Assembly: GCA_029565535.1 (NCBI GenBank) | Contig: JAKQNZ010000008.1 | Coordinates: 1-49,911, forward strand | DNA length: 49,911 nucleotides | Direction: 5' to 3' | Origin: Candidatus Cloacimonadota bacterium | Lineage (GTDB): Bacteria; Cloacimonadota; Cloacimonadia; Cloacimonadales; Cloacimonadaceae | Shown: piece by piece, positions 1 to 9,469 of the stretch | Layout of the letters: each line of letters opens with the position of its first letter | Numbering within the stretch: position 1 is the stretch's first letter | Made by a program: the position numbers and the translations under genes | The notes under the pieces: generated by a model | Told to the model about the DNA's origin: nothing | Seen by the model: the letters and a program-made list of their open reading frames with translations, nothing else | Database searches by the model: none

Positions 1-156
1 TTTTTGGCCGAACAGCAGGTTCTTTCGATTTACGAAGCTTATAGCTACTCCCACCAAAAGGAAGCGCTGGACTGGATAAACGATGCAAAGAAAGCGGAAA
101 CCCGGAGTAAGCGAATCGAGAAACTTGCGCAGAAACTGAAATCTGAGTTTCAGTAG
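1..156 (+). CDS. YdeI/OmdA-like protein, C-terminal fragment
   Basis: Only the last 51 codons are inside the window; the frame is open from base 1 to a TAG at 154-156. The residues YSYSHQKEALDWINDAKK followed by ETRSKRIEKLAQKL match the C-terminal helical motif of the YdeI/OmdA family (usually SHRKEYxxWIxxAKxxETRxRRIxKxxxML). These are small proteins named bacteriocin-protection or OmpD-associated; their molecular role is poorly defined. The gene runs convergently towards the ABC transporter operon and is separated from it by a hairpin. The assignment rests on recall of this short motif, so the N-terminal part outside the window is needed to confirm it. Confidence 0.6.
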   Translation, partial: FLAEQQVLSIYEAYSYSHQKEALDWINDAKKAETRSKRIEKLAQKLKSEFQ

Positions 157-180
157 TATCCCCTAAACCGACATTAATAG

Positions 181-245
181 AGCAACCCCGAAAGATACTG
201 GCACTTGAGATGAGTACCTATCTATCGGGGTTGTTGCTTGTTTTG
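181..245 (+). terminator. Hairpin between convergent genes, probable terminator
   Basis: CAACCCCGA at 183-191 pairs with TCGGGGTTG at 225-233 (9 bp). An inner AGATA/TATCT pair extends the stem. TTGCTTGTTTT follows on the plus strand. It lies between the YdeI-like stop (156) and the ABC ATPase stop (261), so it could serve both directions. The loop is long and the T-run broken, so it is not a textbook terminator. Confidence 0.45.
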
Positions 246-260
246 GGTTATATCGTCTGT

Positions 261-1016
261 TCAGGGATTACCTTGGATCAGCATTTGCTGAATCTCTGTT
301 CTCAATTCCACCTTTTCGGTTTGTCCCATCCTGTCTTTGGCGGGCAGGGTAAAACTGCGGATAAAAGTTCCGGGGGAAATGCTCATCAAGTCGATCCGGT
401 CTGAAAGAAGGATGGCTTCTTCGATGTCGTGCGTGACCAAAATCACAGTGAGATTCAGTTTTTCCACCAAATTCTGCAGCCAAGTTTGCATCTGCAAGCG
501 CGTAATGGCGTCCAGTTTGGCAAAGGGTTCGTCCAAAAGAAACAACCTGGAGTCAGTCATATAAGTTCTCAATAGTGCTACACGCTGCCTTAGACCTCCA
601 GAAAGCTGGGCTGGCAGATGAAACAGGTGGTTCTCCAGGCCAAAGAGAGGAACCAGTTCTTCAGCACGGTGTTTGGCTGATTCAAGCTTTCCGCCTTTCA
701 CATTTATGGGCAGCAGGATATTTTGCATCACATTCAGCCAGGGGAAGAGCAGGTCATCCTGGGGCATGTAACCCAGAATGCCGGTTTTGCCGGTTATCTC
801 TTTCCCTGAGAAATAGATGTTGCCTTTATCCGGGAGGCTTACCCCGCATAGCAATTCCAGAAAAGTGCTCTTGCCGCATCCGCTGGGGCCAACAATGCTG
901 ATGAACTGACCTTCGCTCTGGCAGAAATCAAGTTTCTCCAGAACAACTGAAAGCGCTCCGCGATATAGAAAACTCTTGCGGATGTCTTTGGCTTCCAGTA
1001 AACAGGTATGCTGCAT
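261..1016 (-). CDS. ABC transporter ATPase, nitrate/sulfonate/thiamine-precursor type (ThiZ-like)
   Basis: Cytoplasmic ATPase that would energise uptake of the ligand bound by the adjacent ThiY-like lipoprotein. In the 251-residue product the Walker A is GPSGCGKST (43-51), Q-loop Gln 86, signature LSGGLRQRVALLR (138-150), Walker B LFLLDEP (158-164) and H-loop His 196 in VTHDIEEA, so all catalytic parts are present. The sequence resembles the SsuB/TauB/ThiZ group. I chose the ATG at 1016-1014 because it overlaps the upstream TGA by one base (TGATG), a usual coupling arrangement; a GTG at 1019 would add one residue. It is the last gene of the minus-strand operon. No permease follows: the next gene is convergent. 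The substrate is inferred only from the partner. Confidence 0.85.
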   Translation of the reverse strand: MQHTCLLEAKDIRKSFLYRGALSVVLEKLDFCQSEGQFISIVGPSGCGKSTFLELLCGVSLPDKGNIYFSGKEITGKTGILGYMPQDDLLFPWLNVMQNILLPINVKGGKLESAKHRAEELVPLFGLENHLFHLPAQLSGGLRQRVALLRTYMTDSRLFLLDEPFAKLDAITRLQMQTWLQNLVEKLNLTVILVTHDIEEAILLSDRIDLMSISPGTFIRSFTLPAKDRMGQTEKVELRTEIQQMLIQGNP

Positions 1017-1999
1017 CACTTGCTGGGTAGATACTCGTTTGTGAAGGCTTTGCTCGTTTCCACGCTGATCGGGATCAAGCGTTCTTTATACATCCAATCA
1101 ATAAAGCGTTGCCAAACTTCAGCTTTTTGAATTCCCCATTGGGAGGCTTCTGCCTGGTATTCCCTGGCCAGGTAATTCATGCTTATTTTTACCTGTTCGG
1201 CGTTCAATTCAGGAACGTGTTTCATGAGGATATCCGCGGCCGGAATGGGATTTGCTATTGAGTATTCGTAGCCTTTGGACAGCGCTGCCATTAGCTTCTT
1301 TGCCGTCTCAGGGTGTTTGGCCAGATAATTCTCACTGCTGATGATCACCGGAGTATAGTAGTCAAACACCGGATCAAGGTCTTTCAGGGGAAGGTAGTTT
1401 AGCTTAATCCCCCGTCTTTCGGCTTCCACGCCATCCCAACCATAGTATATCCACTCAAAATCGGCTTCTTTGCCAATAGTAGAAAAAAAGTCGTACACTC
1501 CGGAGATTATCTTCACTGAACTGAAGTCAGCCTTGGCTTTACTCATGATGGTTTTCAGAATTGCCTGCTCAGAAGGCGAATCCCAGGAACCATAACGCTT
1601 TCCCATGAAGTCATTCGGGCTGGTTATTCCTGCTTCAGCCAGCGATGCAAAACCAGATGTGTTGTGCTGAATAACGGCCGCGATGGATACCAGAGGAATA
1701 TTCTCGCTTCGGGCGCGGATAACGTTTTCCTGATAACTCACTCCGAATTCGCTCTTTCCGGTGCCGACAATCTGGTCGGTGACACTTTGACCTGGCTGTT
1801 GAATAACCACATCCAGGCCTTGCTCGGTAAAGTATCCAAGTTCTTTGGCTACGTATATACCAGTGTGATTGGTGTTGGGAGTCCAGTCCAGGGTTATACT
1901 CAGCTTTTCCAGTTCAGGTGTGGGTTCCGCTTTTTTCTGACAAGCGCTGATTAGTCCCGCCACTATCATCAGTGCCACTAGTATCCTAATAGTCTTCAT
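1016..1999 (-). CDS. ABC substrate-binding lipoprotein, ThiY/NMT1 family
   Basis: Periplasmic or membrane-anchored solute-binding protein of the NMT1/THI5-like fold. The N-terminus is a lipoprotein signal with lipobox LISAC, so the mature protein should start at Cys 20. The mature start SITLDWTPNTNHTGIYVAKE is the hallmark of ThiY-type proteins, which in bacilli bind formylaminopyrimidine, a thiamine breakdown product used for salvage. At 327 residues it has the family length. AGGAGA sits upstream of the ATG at 1999, and the gene lies 42 bp after xerD. No thiamine riboswitch fits in that gap. Pyrimidine salvage is inferred from family resemblance; taurine or nitrate transport is less likely given the LDWTPNTNH motif. 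Confidence 0.8.
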   Translation of the reverse strand: MKTIRILVALMIVAGLISACQKKAEPTPELEKLSITLDWTPNTNHTGIYVAKELGYFTEQGLDVVIQQPGQSVTDQIVGTGKSEFGVSYQENVIRARSENIPLVSIAAVIQHNTSGFASLAEAGITSPNDFMGKRYGSWDSPSEQAILKTIMSKAKADFSSVKIISGVYDFFSTIGKEADFEWIYYGWDGVEAERRGIKLNYLPLKDLDPVFDYYTPVIISSENYLAKHPETAKKLMAALSKGYEYSIANPIPAADILMKHVPELNAEQVKISMNYLAREYQAEASQWGIQKAEVWQRFIDWMYKERLIPISVETSKAFTNEYLPSK

Positions 2000-2041
2000 T
2001 ACTTTCTCCTGTATTTTTTTATTTTGAGATTAAATGGTAAA

Positions 2042-2986
2042 TCAGGCCCGGGGATGGTAAAGCGTGTGTGTTTCGATCAGACGCCGCATATCCACGTGCG
2101 TATAAATCTGCGTGGTGTCGATGCTGGAGTGTCCCAAGAGGGCTTGAACGATACGAAGGTTTACACCTCCTTCCAGCAAATGTGTGGCGAAGCTGTGTCG
2201 AAATGTGTGAGGGGTAACGTCTTTGTTTATTTTCGCTTCGATCACAGCCTTACGCAGGATTTTCCAAAAGCCCATCCTGCTCATCTTTCCGCCGCGGTTG
2301 TTTAGGAAAAGTAATTCGGATTGTTTCAGCTTTAGCAGAATGGGCCGGGCAAGATTGAGATACTTGTCAAATAGTTCATCCAGGCTTTCCACAAAAGGTA
2401 CATAGCGTTGTTTGCTACCTTTGCCGTGCACGAGGATTACCCGTTCTGACAGCTTCAAGTCGTGCAGGGTTAGTCCCAGGAGTTCTGAAATGCGCATCCC
2501 TGTAGCATATAGCAGTTCCATCATCAGTCTATTGCGGATTTCAAGAGCAGATCCCTGTGGCAGGGAACCCAGCAGAGTAAACATCTCGTCCACACTGAGG
2601 AAGTCTGGTAGATGAACCCCCAGCTTGATGCGCGGAACCAGATCCATATCTACTTTTACGGGAATATCGTTATCTTTAAGGAATCCAAAGAATTGTCCAA
2701 GGGCTACCCGTTTGCGGGCCAGGCTGGTGTTTACCAGGCCAAGCTCTTGCAGGGCAAGCAGATAATTGACTAGGTCGTTAGTCTCATATTGACCGATCTC
2801 TTTTGGTTCGAAAAGCAGGAAATCCCTAAGGTCCTGCCGGTAGCTATCGATGCTGTTCTTAGCCATTCCCCGTTCCACTTTCAGATGGTATACAAAGCTG
2901 GAAAGCAGGCTGAAAAGCTGGGGATTGAGCTGCTTATCAGTCGCCGCTGTAGTAGTTCGGCGTTTCTTTGGTGATCCTGATGTCAT
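2042..2986 (-). CDS. xerD: Tyrosine recombinase XerC/XerD
   Basis: Site-specific recombinase that resolves chromosome dimers at dif with FtsK. The 314-residue product has an N-terminal SAM-like core-binding domain (about 24-110) and a C-terminal catalytic domain with the full set of active residues: Arg 165 (TGMRISEL), Lys 189 (HGKGSKQR), His 260 and Arg 263 (HTFRHSFATHLL), His 286 (LLGHSS) and nucleophile Tyr 295 (TTQIYTHV). The start at 2986 overlaps the guaB end by 50 bp, an unusually long overlap. A later start would remove part of the core-binding domain, so I keep this one or a nearby non-ATG start. Whether it is XerC or XerD cannot be settled from one copy. Confidence 0.88.
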   Translation of the reverse strand: MTSGSPKKRRTTTAATDKQLNPQLFSLLSSFVYHLKVERGMAKNSIDSYRQDLRDFLLFEPKEIGQYETNDLVNYLLALQELGLVNTSLARKRVALGQFFGFLKDNDIPVKVDMDLVPRIKLGVHLPDFLSVDEMFTLLGSLPQGSALEIRNRLMMELLYATGMRISELLGLTLHDLKLSERVILVHGKGSKQRYVPFVESLDELFDKYLNLARPILLKLKQSELLFLNNRGGKMSRMGFWKILRKAVIEAKINKDVTPHTFRHSFATHLLEGGVNLRIVQALLGHSSIDTTQIYTHVDMRRLIETHTLYHPRA

Positions 2987-4400
2987 GCGGATGGCTTTCT
3001 TTCAGTCCGGCTGAACTGATCTCCACGAATCGGGCATTGGCTTGCAATTCTGGAAGCTTGGCTGCACCGCAATAACCCATTCCGGAGCGTAGACCTCCCA
3101 TTAATTGATACAAGAAATCCTTCACTGGCCCCTTGTAGGGAACCATACCTTCAATTCCTTCGGCCACCAGCTTGCTTTCCTCTTCCTGGCCGCTTTGGAA
3201 ATAGCGGTCTTTGCTTCCTCTGCTCATAGCTCCGATGCTGCCCATTCCGCGATAACTTTTGAAGCGCCGTCCATTGTAGATGATGGCTTCGCCTGGGCTC
3301 TCGTCGCAACCGGCGAATAGGGAGCCAATCATCACGGCAGCTGCACCTCCAGCCAGGGCTTTTACGATATCGCCACTATATTTCAAGCCGCCATCGGCGA
3401 TTATTGGAATCTGGCTCTTGGCTGCTTCTTCTGCACAGGCAAAGATAGCACTGAGCTGGGGAACGCCAATTCCAGCCACCACCCTGGTCGTGCAGATTGA
3501 GCCAGGACCGATTCCAACTTTTATGGCATCTGCACCATTATCGATCAGATAGCGGCAGGCTTCGGCTGTGGCAACATTCCCGGCTATCACTTCGCAGTTC
3601 AGATGTTTTTTCAGGTTATTCAGGGCTTGCTGGCTATGGATGTGATGTCCATGCGCGGTATCCATCACGATTATGTCTGCTCCGGCTTTTACCAGTTCGG
3701 TGCCACGCTCCAGATAATCGCCGGTTACGCCGATCGCCGCTCCCACCAATAGGCGGTTTTTGGCGTCCTGAACCGCTTCCGGATAGGCCATACGCTTCAT
3801 AATGTCGCGCACCGTTATCATTCCGTCCAGACTGCCATCCTCTTTGATAAGCAGCAGCTTCTCGATCCGGTTTTTTTGCAGCAAAAGGATTGCGTCTTCC
3901 ACGGCTATCCCGGTTCTGGCGGTTATCAGTTTGTCTTGCGGGGTCATCAGGTTTTTCACCAAGGTGTTTGGGTCAGAAGCAAAACGGATATCCCGGTTGG
4001 TAAGCAGACCTACTACTATGCCATTTTCCAAAACGGGAAAACCGCCAATCCGATGCGCTTTTTTTAGCTCAAAAACCCTGGCCAGCGTGTCATCCGGGGC
4101 AAGGGTATAGGGGTGAGTAATGACTCCGCTTTCGGCGCGCTTTACGAGGCTAACCTGCTTAGCTTGCTCTGCGATGTCCATATTCTTGTGGATAATCCCA
4201 ATTCCGCCTTCCCTGGCCAATGCGATTGCCATGGCTGATTCAGTTACGGTATCCATGGCTGCGCTGAGCACAGGGATTTTCAAGCTTAGCCGGGAAGTGA
4301 GTCTGGTTTCCAGATTCACAGTTCCGGGCAATACTTCAGAATGCCTGGGTAATAGCAGAACGTCGTCGAAGGTGTAAGCTTTGGTAATGCTGTGTGGCAT
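2937..4400 (-). CDS. guaB: Inosine-5'-monophosphate dehydrogenase
   Basis: Oxidises IMP to XMP with NAD, the committed step of GMP synthesis. The product has 487 residues, the normal bacterial length. The barrel starts at [16 protein letters not shown] (8-23), two CBS repeats are inserted at about 95-205, and the catalytic Cys 303 lies in [26 protein letters not shown] marks the mobile flap. AAAGGA lies just upstream of the ATG at 4400. It sits 12 bp downstream of the TPR gene and overlaps xerD at its end, so it is in the middle of a minus-strand operon. No sign of damage. Confidence 0.97.
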   Translation of the reverse strand: MPHSITKAYTFDDVLLLPRHSEVLPGTVNLETRLTSRLSLKIPVLSAAMDTVTESAMAIALAREGGIGIIHKNMDIAEQAKQVSLVKRAESGVITHPYTLAPDDTLARVFELKKAHRIGGFPVLENGIVVGLLTNRDIRFASDPNTLVKNLMTPQDKLITARTGIAVEDAILLLQKNRIEKLLLIKEDGSLDGMITVRDIMKRMAYPEAVQDAKNRLLVGAAIGVTGDYLERGTELVKAGADIIVMDTAHGHHIHSQQALNNLKKHLNCEVIAGNVATAEACRYLIDNGADAIKVGIGPGSICTTRVVAGIGVPQLSAIFACAEEAAKSQIPIIADGGLKYSGDIVKALAGGAAAVMIGSLFAGCDESPGEAIIYNGRRFKSYRGMGSIGAMSRGSKDRYFQSGQEEESKLVAEGIEGMVPYKGPVKDFLYQLMGGLRSGMGYCGAAKLPELQANARFVEISSAGLKESHPHDIRITKETPNYYSGD

Positions 4401-4412
4401 ATGGCAATCCTT

Positions 4413-6167
4413 TTATAGATTTGGCCGGTTTGCGGAAAGCCGGCTGATGATTTGTCTGAAGCCTGGAGAAAAGATGCTGTTGGGTTTGTTTTTCAAAAAC
4501 TCCCTTGCCAGAAACTGCTCTTCAGCTTTGTTTTCTACCAGGGCAAGCTTCAATAGAGAGGCGTACTCAGAGGCAATTGTATCGGTAAAATCATGTTCCA
4601 AGATAGCTTTGGCACGCTGGAACTCACTAAGCCCGATTGCCCATTCTGCCGCCAGTAAGCGTAGCTCTTCATCCTCATTGTGGCTGATCACCATTTCCAG
4701 CGTGTCCAAACCAGCCTTGCGATTCAGTTGCAAAAGCCGTATTGCAGAGTAAAAACTTGGCAAATCAGTGGGCTTCAAGCCCAAACTAAGCATCATCAGA
4801 TAAATGGCGTCGTTGGTATAAACGCTTCCAGGATATCGGATTACAAAGGTATTCATTAGTGAATCGGCCAGGTTCTGTTCACCCGCCAGCAATGATGAAA
4901 GGAACTCCAGATATTCCTTGCCTTCCTGTAGTTTAGGCTGAGAAATGGTTCGTAGAATCTCCTGCGCCCGGATCCTGTTGTTGCTCATTATCTGCAGCCT
5001 TGCGATTTCCAAATCCATTTCCTGCCTTTCCAATTGGTCGCGGCCAAAGTTTTTGGCATCTTCCAGCCATTTCATGGCGCTGTCTGCAGGTTCGCCCAAA
5101 GCCAGGCTGAGCTCAGAACGCAGCTTGCGAAGCTTTACTCCGATACCAGTCCGATTTGATAGGCTGCGGTCCTTCCACAGTGGGAAACTAAGGGTGCTGT
5201 CCACTATGGCAAGTGTTGTCTGGTAATCAGCCTCTTGATATTTAATGCCTGCCATTCGGTAGCGCAGATCGACCTTTCGCAGAGCATCTGTTTCCACAGA
5301 GTCCAGGTAGGCATAGGCTTGGAAGGCTATTATTGCGTTTCCTGCAGCGGCTTGTTCATCTGCGAAGCGGGACATTTTTTGCGTATCCAGTTGTTTATAA
5401 ATCTGCAGGGCGGTTGTATAGTCCCTTTGAATAAGAAGTGCGCTTGCATAGGCTTCTTTTATTGCTTGATTCGAGCTGGAATCGGCAATGGCGGCAATGA
5501 TGGCAATTTGCGTGGAATCTTCCTGCAAGATAGTTTTTAGCTGGTTATTGGTAAAAAATAGATTCACGGGGTTCTTCATCAGAAAAGCCAGATATTCGTA
5601 CACGGCAGTGGAGAACTGACGATAATTCATGCTGGTATTGGCAATTTCCAGACGGAAAAGCTCTGGGTTTTTCAGCTTGGTTCTGGCTTGTTGATAAAGC
5701 TCCAATACTTTGTCGTAAAACGCTTTACGTTCGAAAAATGAAGCCAGACGGCGATACTTGAATTCGTCGTGGCCATACAAATCCAAAAAACTCTGGCTGG
5801 CTTGCCAGGCTTCATTTACCTTAGCCTGCATTACCAATAGCTGGATCCGCTGTTCGGAGTAGGTAGTTTCGGGTATCTGACGCTGATACTGGTTCAGCAG
5901 TTCTTCGGCTTTGTCGGTTTGGCTAAGGCTGAAATAGATGTTTAGCAATTGCAGGATAGAGTTCAGATCACCTGGATACTTGTCCAGAATCACTTTAAAT
6001 AGTTGTTCCGCCTGAGCGTATTGCCGTTGTGCCATAAGCTGATTGGCCTGTTGATTCAGGATTTCCCGTTCGTTATATTGGCCAAACAAAGGTAGCAGGC
6101 CCAGCAGCAGTATGGCAAGTAGACTGAAACTGATGGCTAACTTCAGGTATCCGGAGTTCGGGCTCAA
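4413..6167 (-). CDS. Membrane-anchored TPR-repeat protein of unknown function
   Basis: A 584-residue protein with one N-terminal hydrophobic segment (about 9-29, LAISFSLLAILLLGLLPLF), probably a signal anchor or uncleaved signal peptide. The rest is alpha-helical. TPR-like units are visible near the start: ANQLMAQRQYAQAEQLFKVI, then a unit with LLNIYFSLSQTDKAEELLNQ. Further helical repeats run to the C-terminus. TPR arrays bind other proteins; no catalytic motif is seen. Its start overlaps the stop of the upstream DUF4175-like gene by 4 bp (ATGA), so the two are translationally coupled and probably act together at the inner membrane with the helical part in the periplasm. The link to guaB downstream looks like operon placement only. 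Confidence 0.75.
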   Translation of the reverse strand: MSPNSGYLKLAISFSLLAILLLGLLPLFGQYNEREILNQQANQLMAQRQYAQAEQLFKVILDKYPGDLNSILQLLNIYFSLSQTDKAEELLNQYQRQIPETTYSEQRIQLLVMQAKVNEAWQASQSFLDLYGHDEFKYRRLASFFERKAFYDKVLELYQQARTKLKNPELFRLEIANTSMNYRQFSTAVYEYLAFLMKNPVNLFFTNNQLKTILQEDSTQIAIIAAIADSSSNQAIKEAYASALLIQRDYTTALQIYKQLDTQKMSRFADEQAAAGNAIIAFQAYAYLDSVETDALRKVDLRYRMAGIKYQEADYQTTLAIVDSTLSFPLWKDRSLSNRTGIGVKLRKLRSELSLALGEPADSAMKWLEDAKNFGRDQLERQEMDLEIARLQIMSNNRIRAQEILRTISQPKLQEGKEYLEFLSSLLAGEQNLADSLMNTFVIRYPGSVYTNDAIYLMMLSLGLKPTDLPSFYSAIRLLQLNRKAGLDTLEMVISHNEDEELRLLAAEWAIGLSEFQRAKAILEHDFTDTIASEYASLLKLALVENKAEEQFLAREFLKNKPNSIFSPGFRQIISRLSANRPNL

Positions 6168-9100
6168 TTCTCCACCTCGCTCAGTTTCTTCAGGTATTGC
6201 AGGATTACCTGTTGATACTCTTTGGGATAGCTGCGATAGCTGTCCTCGTTTAGGCTGCCTTTTTTCAGGCTGTTCAAGTCGATCTGCGGCAGTTTGTTTC
6301 CTGAGATTTGATCGGCGGTTTCGGCCTTGCGTTTTTCGCTGAACTCTCGTTTATTGATGGAGCGTTGGGCATCCAGCATTTTACTTATTATTCGTTCTTG
6401 CTTCTCCAGTAAATCGGGAGAAAGCTGGTTGTTTTTCAACTGCCTGGTGATGGCGTCCATTTCTTCTGTGATTTGCTTGATGGCATTGCCTTGCTTCTGG
6501 GCTTCGGGGCTGTTTTGCAAAGCTCGTTTCAGGTTCTCGGCCAGGCGTTCCTGGTCCTGAGCCAGTTTTTGGATTTGCTGTTGCATAGCGCCGTCCATGC
6601 GTCCACCTTGTTGCTGCATCTGCATCATGAGCTGTTCGGTGAGCATGTTCATGGCCATTTGTTCCTGGCTCATCTGCTCCAGCATCTGCATCAGGGATTG
6701 CATTCCGCCACCACCTCCTCCGCCAGAGGAGGAATTCTGCAGGGCTTGCATAAGGTCGTAAACCATCAGGTTTATCCCTTTCTGGATGTTGGTGAGTTCG
6801 GTTGGCAGGGTGTAAAGGGTATTTTCGCCGATCAGGTTGAAAGCATTGCGGTAGGCATTGTTTGTGTCGGTGAGGTCGATAAAGAACTTCGGAGGCACTA
6901 TCATCAACACTTGAGCTTCAGAGAACAGCTTGTTCAGTGAAATCTGGATGCCTTCGGAATGGGCGATCAGGTCGTGAACTATCTGATACGGGTCGTTCCG
7001 GTATCTGGCTGAGGTAGCTTCGTGCTTCTTGGAGAAGATCAGAAGTTCACGGATGGCCGTTTGAATGGCTTGCATGGTTTGCTGTTGGTTTCCGCTACTC
7101 ATCGAGCTTTTCATCTGACTAAGCTTCAGGGTGAATCTTCTAAGCTTTTCCAAGGCTTTTGCCTGGTTTTGCATGCTCTGGTTGCGCTGCTCACTTTGCA
7201 GGGCGTTTTGGCTGCTTTTCATATCCTGTTTGGCGTCGCTGTTTTTCATGTCCTGCTGCAGTTCGCTGAGTTGCTGTTTGCTTTGAGAATCTTTGGGAGA
7301 GGATAGCATATCGTCTATTTTGTTCAGTTCATCCTGCAGTTTATCATAGTTCTCGGCTATTTTTTTCTGATCTTCGGCCAGTTCCTTGCTGTCTTGTTTG
7401 GGGTCTGCGGTTCTGTCTTTCAGGTTGCTCTGCATTTTTTCTGTTTCTTCGGCAATTTGCAGGGCTTTTTGAACCGCCTGTTCCTTTTTAACGCTTTCCA
7501 GAAGTTGCAGGGTTTGTTCGATTTTTTTGGCGAAGTCCTCCATGCTGAATTTGAAGTTCTCCATGGCTTTTTTGAGGTCTTCTGGCTTGATGTTCTGCAG
7601 GGCATTTTCGAACTTTTTCATTGCTTTCTGCAGTTGCTCGTTATTGATTTCCTGCATCAATTCCTGAATTTTCTGCATTTTCTGCAGTGTTTCGGGAGAA
7701 AGTGCTTCATTGGCCTGCATTTTCTCGATCAGGTTCTGATAATTATCGGCAACGTTTTGAACTTGTTCGCTCAGCTTTTCCTGTTCTGAGAGCAGTTTTT
7801 CAAGCTGTTTCTGGTCTTCCCATTTTGGCTGATCCTGCTTCAGCAATTCGCGGCGTTTATCCTCAAATTCCTTCAGCAGGTCTTTAGACTTGTCCAAAGC
7901 CTGTTCCAAATCGTCCTTACGCGCATTTTCCTGGCGTTCTATTTCTTTGTATATTTCCTCGATTGAGGGGAAACGTGCTTTGAACTTTGTACTTTCTGTT
8001 TTTTGTTGCTCTGGTGAATTATCATATACCATTGCCCAATAGGTTATTACATCGCCCGGGAAGAGATTGGCGTCTTTGAAATCCAGCAGAAAGTCTGTAG
8101 AGAACATCTTTCCGGGAATCACGCTTTGCACATTCAGGATATTCACTTCTCCAGCCTGGATTTGATAGTGCAGAGTAAGATTTTTCAGGCCATAATCATC
8201 GTCGGCGTTTATAATAAGTGGTAAAAGCATATTCTGATTCAGGGTGACATCTTCGCCCGGAAAACTGATTCGAATTTCAGGAGGATTATCATCGATTATC
8301 CTGATGTTCTTCTCCTCAGGCCTGCTTTTACGCCCGAGAGCGTCGGTAAGTTCCAGATACCAGGTGCCGGGCTTATTAACCACAAACTGGGTAATATAAT
8401 TCTGCTTATCGAGTGGCTGCAGCTCGATCCGGCTGGCATCCGGGAAAACCATCGCAGCTCTCTCAACAGGTATGTTTGTAGAGATAGACAGCTTTACCTT
8501 GCTGTGTTTCAGGGCTTCGATGTTGCCGTAGCTGAGCGTGTCAGTCCAGGCCGGCAGAGCAGTGTAGGCAGGGGGATAACGCTGCAGGTACCATTTCTGG
8601 ACGATCGGTTCATCGAGTACGCTAATCTTAAAGATGGCCGACTTGCATACTGGATTCTCCACGTAGTATTCGATGCTGTTTTCCAGCTTTGTAAAAATGT
8701 AGCTGTTGTTGGCCAACCCCAGTTCCCGCCATTCTTTGCCGGTGCGATAATATAACCTGTGAGGCAGCCGGGTTTCAGGATTGATAATCCTGATCTCCAC
8801 GCTCTGATTTCGGCCAATGCTGAGATTGCCGGGCTGTAGCTCGATCGTTTCCTTATAGACTATCTTTTCGGCTTTGTTTGTATAAAACTGCCTAAAAGCG
8901 AGGTAAAAGTCCGGATACTCCATTGCCCAGATGCTGGCCATTCCCAGGATCAGAAAGAGCATTGAAAATACAATCCAGGAAGGGTAAAGGCTCGGGATGC
9001 CATACTTATTTTCGGTTAATCTTCTTTGCGCAGAAACAGCCAAGGCTTCGACAATCGGGCTATTCTGCTGCTTGGTTCCCAATTCCAGGGTATTCTGATA

Positions 9101-9394
9101 CAAATCGTCGCCAAAATCCTTTTGTCGGTCCAAGAACCGGGCTACCAGATAGTTTGACCAAAAACCACGGTATGCTGTCCAAACAAAGTACAGAATCACC
9201 AGTCCGAGGCTGATCCTGATTCCCAGATTGGCATAAAGCAAAGCCGGAGAGGCAGAACCCAGATTTTGCCACAGCAAAAAGTAAAGGTGCAAAGCCAAGG
9301 CAAATCCCAAAAGGCTCTTCAGAAAAGCCTGAAGCGCAAAACGGGTATTTATCCGGCGCCGGAAATGGCTTAGTATTCTTTGCAGTTCACTCAT
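6164..9394 (-). CDS. DUF4175-like large membrane coiled-coil protein
   Basis: A 1076-residue protein with three predicted membrane segments in the first 165 residues (about 22-42, 57-76 and 143-161). These are followed by a beta-rich region of about 300 residues with Ig-like character (for example DDNPPEIRISFPGEDV), then a long charged Gln/Lys/Glu-rich coiled coil (about 470-760). A run of seven glycines near 890 is followed by a Met/Gln-rich helix and a second coiled coil. The C-terminus YPKEYQQVILQYLKKLSE is typical of DUF4175-type proteins of Bacteroidetes and proteobacteria, often found near MoxR/Bat genes. Function is unknown; a scaffold spanning the envelope is plausible. The gene is first in its operon and is preceded by CAAAGAGGAG. 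Confidence 0.75.
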   Translation of the reverse strand: MSELQRILSHFRRRINTRFALQAFLKSLLGFALALHLYFLLWQNLGSASPALLYANLGIRISLGLVILYFVWTAYRGFWSNYLVARFLDRQKDFGDDLYQNTLELGTKQQNSPIVEALAVSAQRRLTENKYGIPSLYPSWIVFSMLFLILGMASIWAMEYPDFYLAFRQFYTNKAEKIVYKETIELQPGNLSIGRNQSVEIRIINPETRLPHRLYYRTGKEWRELGLANNSYIFTKLENSIEYYVENPVCKSAIFKISVLDEPIVQKWYLQRYPPAYTALPAWTDTLSYGNIEALKHSKVKLSISTNIPVERAAMVFPDASRIELQPLDKQNYITQFVVNKPGTWYLELTDALGRKSRPEEKNIRIIDDNPPEIRISFPGEDVTLNQNMLLPLIINADDDYGLKNLTLHYQIQAGEVNILNVQSVIPGKMFSTDFLLDFKDANLFPGDVITYWAMVYDNSPEQQKTESTKFKARFPSIEEIYKEIERQENARKDDLEQALDKSKDLLKEFEDKRRELLKQDQPKWEDQKQLEKLLSEQEKLSEQVQNVADNYQNLIEKMQANEALSPETLQKMQKIQELMQEINNEQLQKAMKKFENALQNIKPEDLKKAMENFKFSMEDFAKKIEQTLQLLESVKKEQAVQKALQIAEETEKMQSNLKDRTADPKQDSKELAEDQKKIAENYDKLQDELNKIDDMLSSPKDSQSKQQLSELQQDMKNSDAKQDMKSSQNALQSEQRNQSMQNQAKALEKLRRFTLKLSQMKSSMSSGNQQQTMQAIQTAIRELLIFSKKHEATSARYRNDPYQIVHDLIAHSEGIQISLNKLFSEAQVLMIVPPKFFIDLTDTNNAYRNAFNLIGENTLYTLPTELTNIQKGINLMVYDLMQALQNSSSGGGGGGGMQSLMQMLEQMSQEQMAMNMLTEQLMMQMQQQGGRMDGAMQQQIQKLAQDQERLAENLKRALQNSPEAQKQGNAIKQITEEMDAITRQLKNNQLSPDLLEKQERIISKMLDAQRSINKREFSEKRKAETADQISGNKLPQIDLNSLKKGSLNEDSYRSYPKEYQQVILQYLKKLSEVEN

Positions 9395-9421
9395 GTTTTT
9401 GCATTCTCCTCTTTGGGGAAA

Positions 9422-9452
9422 GTTATGTTCTGAAAAGGCCTGTTTGTGTCAA
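9422..9452 (-). promoter_or_regulatory. Candidate promoter of the DUF4175-TPR-guaB-xerD operon
   Basis: TTGACA at 9452-9447 (minus strand) matches a -35 box perfectly. CATAAC at 9427-9422 is a weak -10 after 19 nt. The box ends 52 nt before the ATG at 9394. The -35 is the supporting part; the -10 is a guess. Confidence 0.4.
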
Positions 9453-9469
9453 GCAGAGATTTGCTTTCC

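Noticed and set aside
2000-2041. Thiamine riboswitch in front of the thiY-like gene
   Set aside because: Only 42 bp separate it from xerD, too short for a TPP riboswitch.
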